Origin: Gallionella sp. UBA6045
GTDB taxonomy: Bacteria > Pseudomonadota > Gammaproteobacteria > Burkholderiales > Gallionellaceae
DNA length: 8,187 bases
Direction: 5' to 3'
Assembly: GCA_002429165.1 (NCBI GenBank)
Contig: DIYV01000064.1
Coordinates: forward strand, 597-8,783
Made by a program: the position numbers and the translations under genes. A model generated the notes under the pieces. It did no database searches. It was not told where the DNA came from and saw only the letters and a list, made by a program, of their open reading frames with translations. This document shows positions 1-5,772 of this stretch, piece after piece (within the stretch, counting starts at the first letter, position 1; each line of letters starts with the position of its first letter).

Positions 1-168
1 CCCATAACTTTCTCTCCAAATTCAGACAGCTTTTTATGGGATTCCATAAGTTCGGACGTATCGACTATCAAATTAAAAACCGGACAAAGTGATTAAAAGT
101 GCATTTTATTTTTGATCAAAAAAATGATATTATTTTCCTGTTATTCTTCGGAAAAAAAGATGAACTTG
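1..168. other. AT-rich left-edge region, no secure gene
   Basis: No complete gene is visible. Two weak partial readings reach the left edge. On the minus strand, an ATG at 47-45 (or an in-frame TTG at 71-69) opens a frame beginning MESHKKLSEFGEKV that stays open to base 1, without a Shine-Dalgarno sequence. On the plus strand, the frame starting at base 3 stays open to a TGA at 90-92 and ends with residues like HKFGRIDYQIKNRTK, which could be the tail of a gene entering from the left. I cannot choose between them. The stretch 93-168 is very AT-rich and holds a perfect 14-base palindrome at 109-122 centred on GATC and a near-palindrome at 121-136. Read leftward, TTGATC (117-112) and a TTTAAT hexamer about 16 bases further on resemble a sigma-70 promoter. 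There is no GC-rich hairpin with a T-tract that would end the leftward YceI transcript. Confidence 0.4.
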
Positions 169-717
169 TCATTTCTTGTTCGTTAATGTCGCATTAATAT
201 CCAGCCTGACCTCTGCGCCCAACCACTTTGTGTTTGTCCAGTCGCCCATGCCGATGCCGTATTGCAGCCGGTCGAGCGTGAACGAACCGGCGATCGACAT
301 TTTATCTCCCTGCTGTTTCGATCTGAGGACGACTTCCACTTCGCGGCGGTTTCCTTTGATTTCGAGCGTCCCATGCGTGAGCTGCGCTTCACCCTGCGGT
401 TGTACGGAGCTGCTGACGAATGTAACACGCGGAAACTCGCTGACGGAAAAGAAATCTTTACCCTTCAAAGCCGCGTCCAGTTCGGGCAGACCTGTGTCCA
501 CCGATGCGGGATCGAGCGTGGCATTTATGCGTGTCAGGCGGTTTTGATCGAAACAAGCCTCCCCGGCAAAACGGCGGAAGTTGCCGGTGAACGGAGCGCC
601 GGATTGCAGCACTCGAAAACTCACCTCTCCGTCCGTCGCATCAGCCGTATAACATTCCTCAGCCGCAAAGGCTGTGGTACATGCCGCAACCGCGATTAGT
701 CCTATCCAGCGCAACAA
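169..717 (-). CDS. YceI-family secreted (periplasmic) protein
   Basis: A 182-residue protein of the YceI family, whose members form a lipocalin-like beta-barrel; some bind isoprenoid-type lipids such as polyprenyl chains or quinones. Residues 1-18 form a signal peptide (R3, hydrophobic core 5-16, AFA before the likely cut at 18/19), so the mature protein should be periplasmic. V10-A-A-C13 could also be read as a lipobox, but the core would be short, so ordinary export is preferred. Family marks are the F-T-G-x-F stretch near 43-50, the KGKDFFSVSEFPRVTF segment near 85-100, and L-T-x-G-x-L-x-I-K-G near 113-123. Mature cysteines C22 and C55 could form a disulfide. The start is TTG at 717-715, directly after the cytochrome stop TAA, with GGAG seven bases upstream. 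Its place downstream of a cytochrome b561 gene matches yceJ-yceI of E. coli. The ligand and exact function are unknown. Confidence 0.92.
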   Translation of the reverse strand: MLRWIGLIAVAACTTAFAAEECYTADATDGEVSFRVLQSGAPFTGNFRRFAGEACFDQNRLTRINATLDPASVDTGLPELDAALKGKDFFSVSEFPRVTFVSSSVQPQGEAQLTHGTLEIKGNRREVEVVLRSKQQGDKMSIAGSFTLDRLQYGIGMGDWTNTKWLGAEVRLDINATLTNKK

Positions 718-1278
718 TTACTTTCTCCGCCTTCGGGCGGGCAACATACGTTTCGCCACGTTGTCGCGCAAAATAAAAACATGGCGCGCCGTCGCGCCGA
801 TATGCCCTATCAGCAACAGCGCCAGCAAACCCACCAGCCCATGGTGAAACTCCTTGAACAGCGGCGCTATGTCGGTATTCTTCGCGATCAGGTCGGGTAT
901 GAGTATGAGGCCGAACCAGTTGACCGACAGTCTGGCAGCCGATGCATAAAGCCATCCGGCAAGCATGGCCGATACAGGAATGAAGTAGAGCAACCAGTGC
1001 ATGGCGTGGGCAGCGCGACGTTCCCGATGCGCCATGGTGCTTGGCAGAGGTGGCGGCGCATCTATCCTGCGCCAGACCAGGCGCAACAGCACCAATGCCA
1101 GTATCGTCAGGCCCAACGACTTGTGGTATGACAACCACTGCAATCTGGCCATGCTCACCGGCAAATGGGCGGCATACCAACCGAGTGGAATCTGGATGAA
1201 AATGAGCGCTGCTACGCACCAGTGCAAAGCTTGCGCTATGATGCCGTATGCCCCATCTGAATTCAGCAATCTGGCCAT
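718..1278 (-). CDS. Cytochrome b561 family membrane protein
   Basis: A 186-residue di-heme b-type cytochrome of the bacterial cytochrome b561 (CybB/YceJ) family. Such proteins sit in the inner membrane and move electrons between the quinone pool and a partner. Four hydrophobic helices are visible at about 14-36, 48-70, 91-114 and 146-170. Candidate heme ligands are H19 (in A-L-H-W), H52 (in Y-H-K-S-L-G), and H145 or H146 with H159. H91 and H94 also lie at the start of helix 3. The C terminus is basic (ARRRRK), as expected for a cytoplasmic tail. The ATG at 1278-1276 is preceded by AGGA about five bases upstream, and the N terminus (YGxxxQxLHW) fits the family's normal start. It is followed without a gap by the YceI gene, so the two probably form an operon in which the cytochrome supplies or removes electrons for a periplasmic redox or quinone process. 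The 5' end overlaps the start of the divergent lipoprotein gene by 31 bases. Confidence 0.93.
   Translation of the reverse strand: MARLLNSDGAYGIIAQALHWCVAALIFIQIPLGWYAAHLPVSMARLQWLSYHKSLGLTILALVLLRLVWRRIDAPPPLPSTMAHRERRAAHAMHWLLYFIPVSAMLAGWLYASAARLSVNWFGLILIPDLIAKNTDIAPLFKEFHHGLVGLLALLLIGHIGATARHVFILRDNVAKRMLPARRRRK
725..728 (-). promoter_or_regulatory. Shine-Dalgarno site deciding the TTG start of the YceI gene
   Basis: On the minus strand GGAG lies within the last codons of the cytochrome b561 gene, followed by seven bases that include its TAA stop, and then TTG. A second TTG follows at once and would be three bases further away. No in-frame ATG or GTG is nearby, and the signal peptide needs this start. 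The arrangement suggests that the YceI gene is translated by ribosomes finishing the cytochrome gene. Confidence 0.6.
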
Positions 1279-1324
1279 ACCTGTCCTGCCGCCGCGTTGG
1301 TTTCAATGCGCGCATCATAGCGCA
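1232..1324. repeat. Perfect 13-base inverted repeat flanking divergent gene starts
   Basis: The left arm, TGCGCTATGATGC at 1232-1244, is the exact reverse complement of the right arm at 1312-1324, with a 67-base spacer. Each arm contains TATGAT, a good match to a -10 hexamer, read rightward at 1237-1242 and leftward at 1319-1314. The leftward copy would start transcription roughly 30 bases before the cytochrome start. The rightward copy lies just six bases before the lipoprotein ATG. No good -35 hexamers are seen for either. Both arms also lie in coding DNA and encode I-I-A in the two divergent proteins, so a chance or coding explanation remains possible. A regulator binding both arms, or two facing promoters, is an inference. 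Confidence 0.45.
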
Positions 1325-2030
1325 CCAAACTTCATCTCGCGCAGCCATCCTGACAGTGCTGTGCGCCATCATGCTGACCGCATGCCAGACGCTGCCGCCT
1401 GCAGGGACCACAACACCTCAGATCACGACAGCAAATGCGACAATAGCCCACAACGGGGAACGCTACATCGTCGATACGACGGCATCGGAAATCCGTCTGC
1501 TCGTCTATCGCGACGGCCCGATGGCGCGCGTCGGCCACAATCATGTGATGGTCGGTCAGGTGCGCGGGGAACTCAACGTATCCGATACCGCTGCAGACAG
1601 CAGTTTCAGCATCGATATTCCCGTCGAATCACTTCAAGTTGATGCACCCGCATTGCGCGCCGAAGAGGGTCAAGAATTCGCGGCGACGGTTTCCGATCAA
1701 TCTCGCAAGGGCACCCGCGACAACATGCTTGGAGCGGATGTGCTGGATGCCGCACATTACCCGAATATCCGCATCGAATCGACCGCGCTGCTCGGACCGC
1801 GCTGGAATCCTAACGTGAGCGCGCGCATCACCGTGCGCGGCAAATCGAGCGATCTGAAATTCCCTGCCGCCGTGTTCGAACACGACGATACGCTGACAGT
1901 GATCGCCGCTTTTCGTGTTCTTCAGACCAATCTGGGGATAACGCCATACTCGATTCTTGGCGGTGCGCTCACAGTGCGAAATGCGATCGACATACGTATG
2001 CGGCTGGTCGCGAATCCGGCGGCTGACTGA
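1248..2030 (+). CDS. YceI-family predicted lipoprotein
   Basis: A 260-residue protein as read from ATG 1248, with a YceI-like barrel from about residue 70 to 256. A hydrophobic stretch (33-45) ends in the lipobox L43-T-A-C46, so the mature protein should carry lipid on C46 and be anchored in the membrane, followed by a short proline/threonine linker. Family features are G-H-N-H-V near 96-100 with the V-x-G-x-V-x-G-E-L strand after it, the segment T-R-D-N-M-L-G-A-D-V-L-D-A-A-H-Y-P near 156-172, and the ITVRGKSSDLKFP strand near 194-206. It resembles the first YceI protein only at family level. The start is uncertain: there is no in-frame ATG, GTG or TTG between 1248 and the hydrophobic core, so the signal sequence has an unusually long leading segment, and no Shine-Dalgarno sequence is evident. 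It is divergent from and overlaps the cytochrome gene. Its likely role is lipid or quinone binding in the envelope; the ligand is unknown. Confidence 0.85.
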   Translation: MPHLNSAIWPYLSCRRVGFNARIIAHQTSSRAAILTVLCAIMLTACQTLPPAGTTTPQITTANATIAHNGERYIVDTTASEIRLLVYRDGPMARVGHNHVMVGQVRGELNVSDTAADSSFSIDIPVESLQVDAPALRAEEGQEFAATVSDQSRKGTRDNMLGADVLDAAHYPNIRIESTALLGPRWNPNVSARITVRGKSSDLKFPAAVFEHDDTLTVIAAFRVLQTNLGITPYSILGGALTVRNAIDIRMRLVANPAAD

Positions 2031-2071
2031 TCTTGCGGTTCTTGAGTTTGTGCTTTACAAGTTTGAATGGG

Positions 2072-2079
2072 GGTATACC
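2072..2079. promoter_or_regulatory. GGTATACC palindrome, possible operator
   Basis: A perfect 8-base palindrome in the gene-free stretch, followed by AAG so that its right half reads TATACCAA. Sites of the form TTGGTATACCAA are bound by several GntR-family regulators. Here only the right half extends the match, the left half being G-rich. It lies about 190 bases before the carrier-protein start, far for a simple promoter operator. The assignment is an inference from shape alone. Confidence 0.2.
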
Positions 2080-2115
2080 AAGTGCCACCATAACCTCCCG
2101 GCCGAGAGTATTTGC

Positions 2116-2138
2116 ATTATTAACGGGTGTTAAGTAAT
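2116..2138. repeat. Imperfect inverted repeat upstream of the polyene operon
   Basis: ATTATTAAC (2116-2124) faces GTTAAGTAAT (2129-2138) across a GGGT loop. TTAAC/GTTAA pair perfectly, and the outer ATTA/TAAT pair after one unpaired base. There is no following T-tract, so it is not a convincing terminator. It could be a binding site or a small hairpin at the head of the operon region. Confidence 0.3.
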
Positions 2139-2153
2139 ATCCATCTCAAGCCC

Positions 2154-2190
2154 ATTGTTTATTCATAGTTAATATACTATTCTGAACAAT
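2154..2190 (+). promoter_or_regulatory. Nested dyad with weak promoter-like hexamers before the polyene operon
   Basis: ATTGTT (2154-2159) is mirrored by AACAAT (2185-2190), and within it ATAGT (2165-2169) is mirrored by ACTAT (2176-2180); the two dyads share nearly the same centre at about 2172. The same stretch holds a possible promoter, TTGTTT (2155-2160), 17 bases, then TATTCT (2178-2183), and a stronger -10 match TATACT (2173-2178) with no good partner. A symmetric site lying over a promoter is typical of an operator. Transcription would begin about 75-80 bases before the carrier-protein ATG. The rest of the 2031-2269 stretch shows no gene, RNA or strong terminator. Confidence 0.35.
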
Positions 2191-2269
2191 CAATCGCATT
2201 TACCCCATCCATAGCAAAATTCCACCAAAGTTGAGGAATGTTGCGTTCAAATTTCTTTACATAATCACC

Positions 2270-2560
2270 ATGCAAGATAACCAAAAATCCAACATTACCG
2301 GCACGGCCGCTTTGCAAGATGAAGTTGCAAAGCTGATGGTCGAATGTCTGAACCTTGACATCACTGCCGATCAAATTATTCCTGATGCACCGTTGTATGG
2401 CGAGGGTCTGGGTCTGGACTCAATTGATATTTTGGAAGTCGCGTTGATGGTTTCCAAGCGTTATGGCTTGCATATCAGCACCGACAGCGCGGACAACCAG
2501 CAAATTTTCAGCTCATTGCGCAGCCTCTGCGACTATATCGCAGCACACAAATCCCTCTGA
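2270..2560 (+). CDS. Acyl carrier protein of the aryl polyene cluster
   Basis: A 96-residue acyl carrier protein. The phosphopantetheine arm should attach to S51 in the G-L-D-S-I-D motif (48-53), preceded by LYGEGLG and followed by the helix ILEVALMVSKRYG, the form seen in the ApeF-like second carrier protein of APE clusters. In these systems the carrier proteins hold the aryl starter and the growing polyene for ketosynthase, ketoreductase and dehydratase. ATG 2270 is chosen because the family begins close to this point. An in-frame TTG at 2231 would add 13 residues, and neither start has a Shine-Dalgarno sequence. The first, ApeE-like carrier protein normally found just upstream is absent. 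The stop overlaps the next gene's start by one base (TGATG). Confidence 0.92.
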   Translation: MQDNQKSNITGTAALQDEVAKLMVECLNLDITADQIIPDAPLYGEGLGLDSIDILEVALMVSKRYGLHISTDSADNQQIFSSLRSLCDYIAAHKSL

Positions 2561-3198
2561 TGGTACGCCGTATCGTGCGCTGGCTAAGCATTGCAGCATT
2601 GCTGATCGGTTATCCGCTACTGGCGCACTATACCAACCTGTACGCTCACAGCAATAACCTGGGTGCACTTGTGTCCGTTGCACCCGTAATCGTGCTTGTG
2701 TTTGTACTGGCATGGAACTCGCCCAAGCGCTTCATTATGCTGGGCGCATCGATGTTGTTGTGCATTGCGCTATGGCTCGAATGGTCCACACTTGAACAGC
2801 ATTTCGGATTAATTTACTGGCTGCAAGATGTGGGTATACAGCTAATCCTGCTCATGACTTTTGGTAGTACTTTAATCGCCGGGCGGCAGCCACTCTGCAC
2901 ACGCTTTGCGGAAGCGGTACACCCCCCTTTGACGCCACAACATGAAAAATATGCACGTCAGGTTACTGTCGCCTGGACTTTGTTTTTTGCAGTGATGGCA
3001 ATAACCACAACACTGCTATTTTTCCTGGCGCCGCTGTCCATATGGTCAGTTTTTACAAATTTCCTAATCTTGCCTTTGGTGGCAACAATGTTCATCGCCG
3101 AATATTGGATCCGCAGATATGCGCTGCCTGATGTAAAAAACACGCATTTTCTCGATGCAGTGCGGGCGTTCAGGAACGCCCAGACGCGTCCACACTAG
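2560..3198 (+). CDS. COG4648-type inner-membrane protein of the aryl polyene cluster
   Basis: A 212-residue integral membrane protein that I place in the uncharacterised COG4648 family, a constant member of APE clusters between the carrier protein and the AMP ligase (ApeG position). Six hydrophobic segments are visible at about 7-23, 34-52, 57-75, 86-106, 134-156 and 163-181. A family-like signature, H121-P ... Y131-A-R-Q-V-T-V-A-W-T-L-F-F, leads into segment 5, and E181-Y-W-I-R-R follows segment 6. No catalytic motif is recognised. Context suggests a role in anchoring the biosynthetic complex at the membrane or in handling the lipid-linked product, but this is inference. Its start overlaps the carrier protein's stop by one base, and it ends five bases before the ligase start. 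Confidence 0.85.
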   Translation: MVRRIVRWLSIAALLIGYPLLAHYTNLYAHSNNLGALVSVAPVIVLVFVLAWNSPKRFIMLGASMLLCIALWLEWSTLEQHFGLIYWLQDVGIQLILLMTFGSTLIAGRQPLCTRFAEAVHPPLTPQHEKYARQVTVAWTLFFAVMAITTTLLFFLAPLSIWSVFTNFLILPLVATMFIAEYWIRRYALPDVKNTHFLDAVRAFRNAQTRPH

Positions 3199-3203
3199 CC
3201 ATC

Positions 3204-4541
3204 ATGTCCTCACAGCTACTGATATCGCATCCATCCCCGGACAGCATCATCGCCTTTCGCGCCGAGGGTCCCGTCACGCGGCATCAGTTCCTGTCCGAGG
3301 TCAATCAACTTGCCGCACAATTCCCGGCGGGTGTTCACCTGCTCAATATGTGCAGCGATCGTTACCGTTTCAGCGTCGGTCTGGCCGCCGCCATTGTGGC
3401 GAAAAAAATCAGTCTGCTACCGTCTACACACACACCGGAAGTGGTGCGCCAGATCAAGGCGCTTGCACCGGATGTGTTTTGCCTGACTGATAACGACCTG
3501 CGCACGGTAGATCTGCCCCAATTGCGTTATCCGATCATGAATATTTCCCCGCCGGGCACGATTGCCATACCGCAAATCAAAAACACACAGCGCATCGCAG
3601 TGGTATTTACCTCAGGCTCAACCGGCAACCCGCAGCCTCATCCGAAAACCTGGGGCGCGCTGGTCAGCAGCGTGCAGGCTGAGGCGCAACGCCTGGGATT
3701 GTTGCACGACAGCACACTGATTGGCACCGTACCACCGCAACACATGTATGGATTCGAAACCACGGTTTTGATGGCATGGCAGAGCGGCTGTGCACTCAGC
3801 CATGCGCAGCCGTTTTACCCGGCGGACATTTGCCGCGCACTGGCGGCAGTATCCACACCGCGCGTGCTGGTGTCCTCGCCCTTGCATCTGCGCACCTTAC
3901 TGGATTCCGGATTGGCGCTGCCGGAAATCACACTGGTGGTATCCGCCACCGCGCCACTGTCGGCACAGCTCGCACATGACATTGAGACACGTTGCAATGC
4001 GCCTCTGATGGAAATCTATGGCAGCACCGAAACCGGACAGATTGCTGCCCGCCGCCCCACGCAAAGCGCTGAATGGCAGTTATTTCCCGGAATAAAATTT
4101 ACCGTCGAAGGTGAAAACGTGTGTGCATACGGCGGCCACATCGAGGTGCCGGTGGCCATGAGCGACCAGATTGAACCGCTTACAGACGAGCATTTTTTAC
4201 TGCACGGGCGCATCGCCGATCTGGTCAATATCGGGGGGAAAAGGCATTCCCTGGCGAGTCTCAATCACTTGCTCAATAGCATTCCCGGCGTTTTGGATGG
4301 CGCTTTTTACATGCCTGATGAAACCAGTCCAGACCATATCACGCGGCTTGCCGCGTGTGTGGTGGCGCCAGGTATGGATGCGCCACAACTGCTGGCGGTG
4401 TTACGTGAACACATAGACCCGATTTTTCTGCCGCGCCCACTGCTGTTTGTGGATGAACTGCCGCGCAACAATACTGGAAAACTGCCGCGCACCGCACTGC
4501 AAACGTTGTTTAAGACGCACAAGGTACGAAAACACACATGA
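3204..4541 (+). CDS. apeH: Acyl-AMP ligase loading the aryl starter (ApeH-like)
   Basis: A 445-residue enzyme of the ANL adenylating superfamily. It should activate an aromatic acid (in studied APE systems a 4-hydroxyphenyl-type acid such as coumarate) with ATP and pass it to the carrier protein. Visible motifs are the phosphate loop T136-S-G-S-T-G141, the Y272-G-S-T-E-T-G278 adenylate motif, the hinge region H334-G-R-I-A-D-L-V-N-I-G-G-K-R, and the C-terminal N423-T-G-K426 with the lysine expected to catalyse adenylation. After the phosphate loop the usual P-K-G is replaced by NPQPHPKTW, so the lysine sits further along; this appears to be a subgroup trait rather than a defect. The protein is shorter than typical 500-plus residue ligases because of a compact N-terminal part. 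It starts five bases after the membrane-protein gene and shares ATGA with the dehydratase. The exact substrate cannot be read from sequence. Confidence 0.9.
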   Translation: MSSQLLISHPSPDSIIAFRAEGPVTRHQFLSEVNQLAAQFPAGVHLLNMCSDRYRFSVGLAAAIVAKKISLLPSTHTPEVVRQIKALAPDVFCLTDNDLRTVDLPQLRYPIMNISPPGTIAIPQIKNTQRIAVVFTSGSTGNPQPHPKTWGALVSSVQAEAQRLGLLHDSTLIGTVPPQHMYGFETTVLMAWQSGCALSHAQPFYPADICRALAAVSTPRVLVSSPLHLRTLLDSGLALPEITLVVSATAPLSAQLAHDIETRCNAPLMEIYGSTETGQIAARRPTQSAEWQLFPGIKFTVEGENVCAYGGHIEVPVAMSDQIEPLTDEHFLLHGRIADLVNIGGKRHSLASLNHLLNSIPGVLDGAFYMPDETSPDHITRLAACVVAPGMDAPQLLAVLREHIDPIFLPRPLLFVDELPRNNTGKLPRTALQTLFKTHKVRKHT

Positions 4542-4843
4542 AAAAGGCCACGCGCTGGACAATACCCGCAGACCATCCTGCCTTTGCCGGGCATTTTCCC
4601 GGCACCCCTATTCTCCCCGGCGTCGTGCTGCTTGATGTGGCGCTACAAATAATTTCTGATACCAGCGGGATCGTGCTGGACAGGTGCACGATCAGTACGG
4701 TCAAGTTCTTAAGCCCGGCTGTTCCTGGAGAAGAAATTGTGATTCGGCACACCATCTCAGTCAGTGGTACGATCCTTTTCGACATCATGGCGGGTATACG
4801 CAAAATTGCCAGCGGCAGTATCGTGCCTATATCAAAAGTATGA
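4538..4843 (+). CDS. apeI: Hotdog-fold 3-hydroxyacyl-ACP dehydratase (ApeI-like)
   Basis: A 101-residue single hotdog-domain dehydratase of the FabA/FabZ superfamily. In APE synthesis ApeI and ApeP remove water from the 3-hydroxyacyl carrier-protein intermediate after each extension, producing the conjugated double bonds. The active-site stretch is H13-P-A-F-A-G-H19-F-P-G-T-P-I-L-P-G28-V-V-L-L-D33. H19 is the catalytic histidine, and the acidic partner fourteen residues later is Asp, as in FabA, not the Glu of FabZ. The central helix continues V-A-L-Q-I-I. It lacks FabA's longer C-terminal part, so an isomerase function is not implied. It probably works as a dimer, or together with a second dehydratase encoded outside the window. 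It overlaps both neighbours by ATGA, which fits coupled translation. Confidence 0.9.
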   Translation: MKKATRWTIPADHPAFAGHFPGTPILPGVVLLDVALQIISDTSGIVLDRCTISTVKFLSPAVPGEEIVIRHTISVSGTILFDIMAGIRKIASGSIVPISKV

Positions 4844-5772
4844 CGCCAAAAGCCAGCCAATCCACTTGGGCACAGACACCGGAACGCAGCAACATGTTGA
4901 TGTTGCGCGTCATGACATGGATTTCACTGCATCTGGGGCGACGCACAGCGCGCGGTGTGCTGCACCTGATCGCCAGTTATTTTCTGCTATTCGCCTCTGA
5001 CAGTCGTCACGCTTCAAGCAGTTATCTCAGGCGTGCATTAGGCCGACCTGCCCGCTGGCGCGATCAATACCAGCATTTTTTCACCTTTGCCGCCACCATC
5101 CATGACCGTGTATATCTGGTCAACCAGCACTTCGATTTGTTTGATTTTGAAGTGCACGGCGAGGACATGCTGCATCGCGTGCTTGCCGACGGCAATGGTG
5201 TGTTCCTGATGGGTGCGCACTTGGGCAGCTTTGAAGTGATACGCGCTCTTGGCCAAAAAAACATGGATTTACGCGTCGCCATTCTGATGCATGAGGAAAA
5301 TGCACAAAAAATCAATGCCACGCTGGCCGCCATCAATCCGGATTCGGTTCAGGACATCATTGGCCTGGGGCACATTGATTCAATGCTCAAGGTGCAGGCG
5401 CGCCTGAATGAAGGCGGTGTGGTCGGCATGCTGGTTGATCGCACCCCCGGTAACGATATCCTTCATCCTGTACAAATTCTGGGCAGTAACGCCCACTTAC
5501 CCTTAGGGCCGTTCCGCATGGCCGCTTTACTACGCCGTCCTGTGGTATTCATGACTGGACTTTATATGGGCGGCAACCGTTATGCCATCCATTTCGATCA
5601 TCTGGCAGATTTCTCTGCCGTTGCGCGCGACGAACGCGATGCAGTCATGCAGGCGGCCATCACCCGTTATGCCGAACTGCTCGATCAATACTGCCGCAAG
5701 GCCCCCTACAACTGGTTTAATTTTTTCGATTTCTGGCAGCCCTCACCCCCTGCAAAGCATCCAAAAACATGA
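4840..5772 (+). CDS. LpxL/HtrB-like lipid acyltransferase of the aryl polyene cluster
   Basis: A 310-residue member of the lysophospholipid acyltransferase group (COG4261-like), related to the lipid A acyltransferases. The catalytic pair is H127 and E132 in G-A-H-L-G-S-F-E, and a second conserved block is V199-D-R-T-P-G, thought to hold the acceptor. The C-terminal YNWFNFFDFW (290-299) is typical of this APE-associated group. A weakly hydrophobic stretch near 38-53 may press the protein against the inner membrane. Its likely job is to transfer the finished polyene, or another acyl chain, to the lipid carrier. In some APE clusters this domain is fused to an N-terminal glycosyltransferase; here it stands alone. 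ATG 4840 is chosen over the upstream in-frame 4684 because it overlaps the dehydratase stop (ATGA) and the extra residues would cover the dehydratase gene. Confidence 0.9.
   Translation: MTPKASQSTWAQTPERSNMLMLRVMTWISLHLGRRTARGVLHLIASYFLLFASDSRHASSSYLRRALGRPARWRDQYQHFFTFAATIHDRVYLVNQHFDLFDFEVHGEDMLHRVLADGNGVFLMGAHLGSFEVIRALGQKNMDLRVAILMHEENAQKINATLAAINPDSVQDIIGLGHIDSMLKVQARLNEGGVVGMLVDRTPGNDILHPVQILGSNAHLPLGPFRMAALLRRPVVFMTGLYMGGNRYAIHFDHLADFSAVARDERDAVMQAAITRYAELLDQYCRKAPYNWFNFFDFWQPSPPAKHPKT

Noticed and set aside
109..122. Palindrome with TTGATC considered as an FNR or CRP site
   Set aside because: An FNR site needs TTGAT and ATCAA separated by four bases; here the halves are fused around GATC, so the spacing does not fit. 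The CRP half-site TGTGA is absent.
659..1411. A 250-codon open frame on the minus strand covering the cytochrome b561 gene
   Set aside because: It shadows the cytochrome gene in another frame. Its translation is rich in Arg, His and Cys with no membrane or domain pattern, while the cytochrome frame has heme histidines, helices and a ribosome site.
1001..1642. A 213-codon open frame on the plus strand across the divergent gene starts
   Set aside because: It runs antisense to the cytochrome and out of frame with the lipoprotein gene; the product has low-complexity Arg/Ser/His composition and no recognisable domain.
2031..2150. Search for a terminator after the YceI lipoprotein gene
   Set aside because: The repeats at 2072 and 2116 are short, AT-rich or lack a T-tract; none meets the form of an intrinsic terminator.
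2238..2264. Tiny reading frame (8 codons, ATG 2238) before the carrier protein, considered as a leader peptide
   Set aside because: GAGGA abuts the ATG with no spacing, the peptide carries no repeated regulatory codon, and no attenuator hairpin follows.
4684..4839. Upstream start giving the acyltransferase 52 extra residues
   Set aside because: The extension overlaps the well-supported dehydratase frame. ATG 4840 makes the same ATGA overlap seen at neighbouring junctions, and the added residues look unlike protein.
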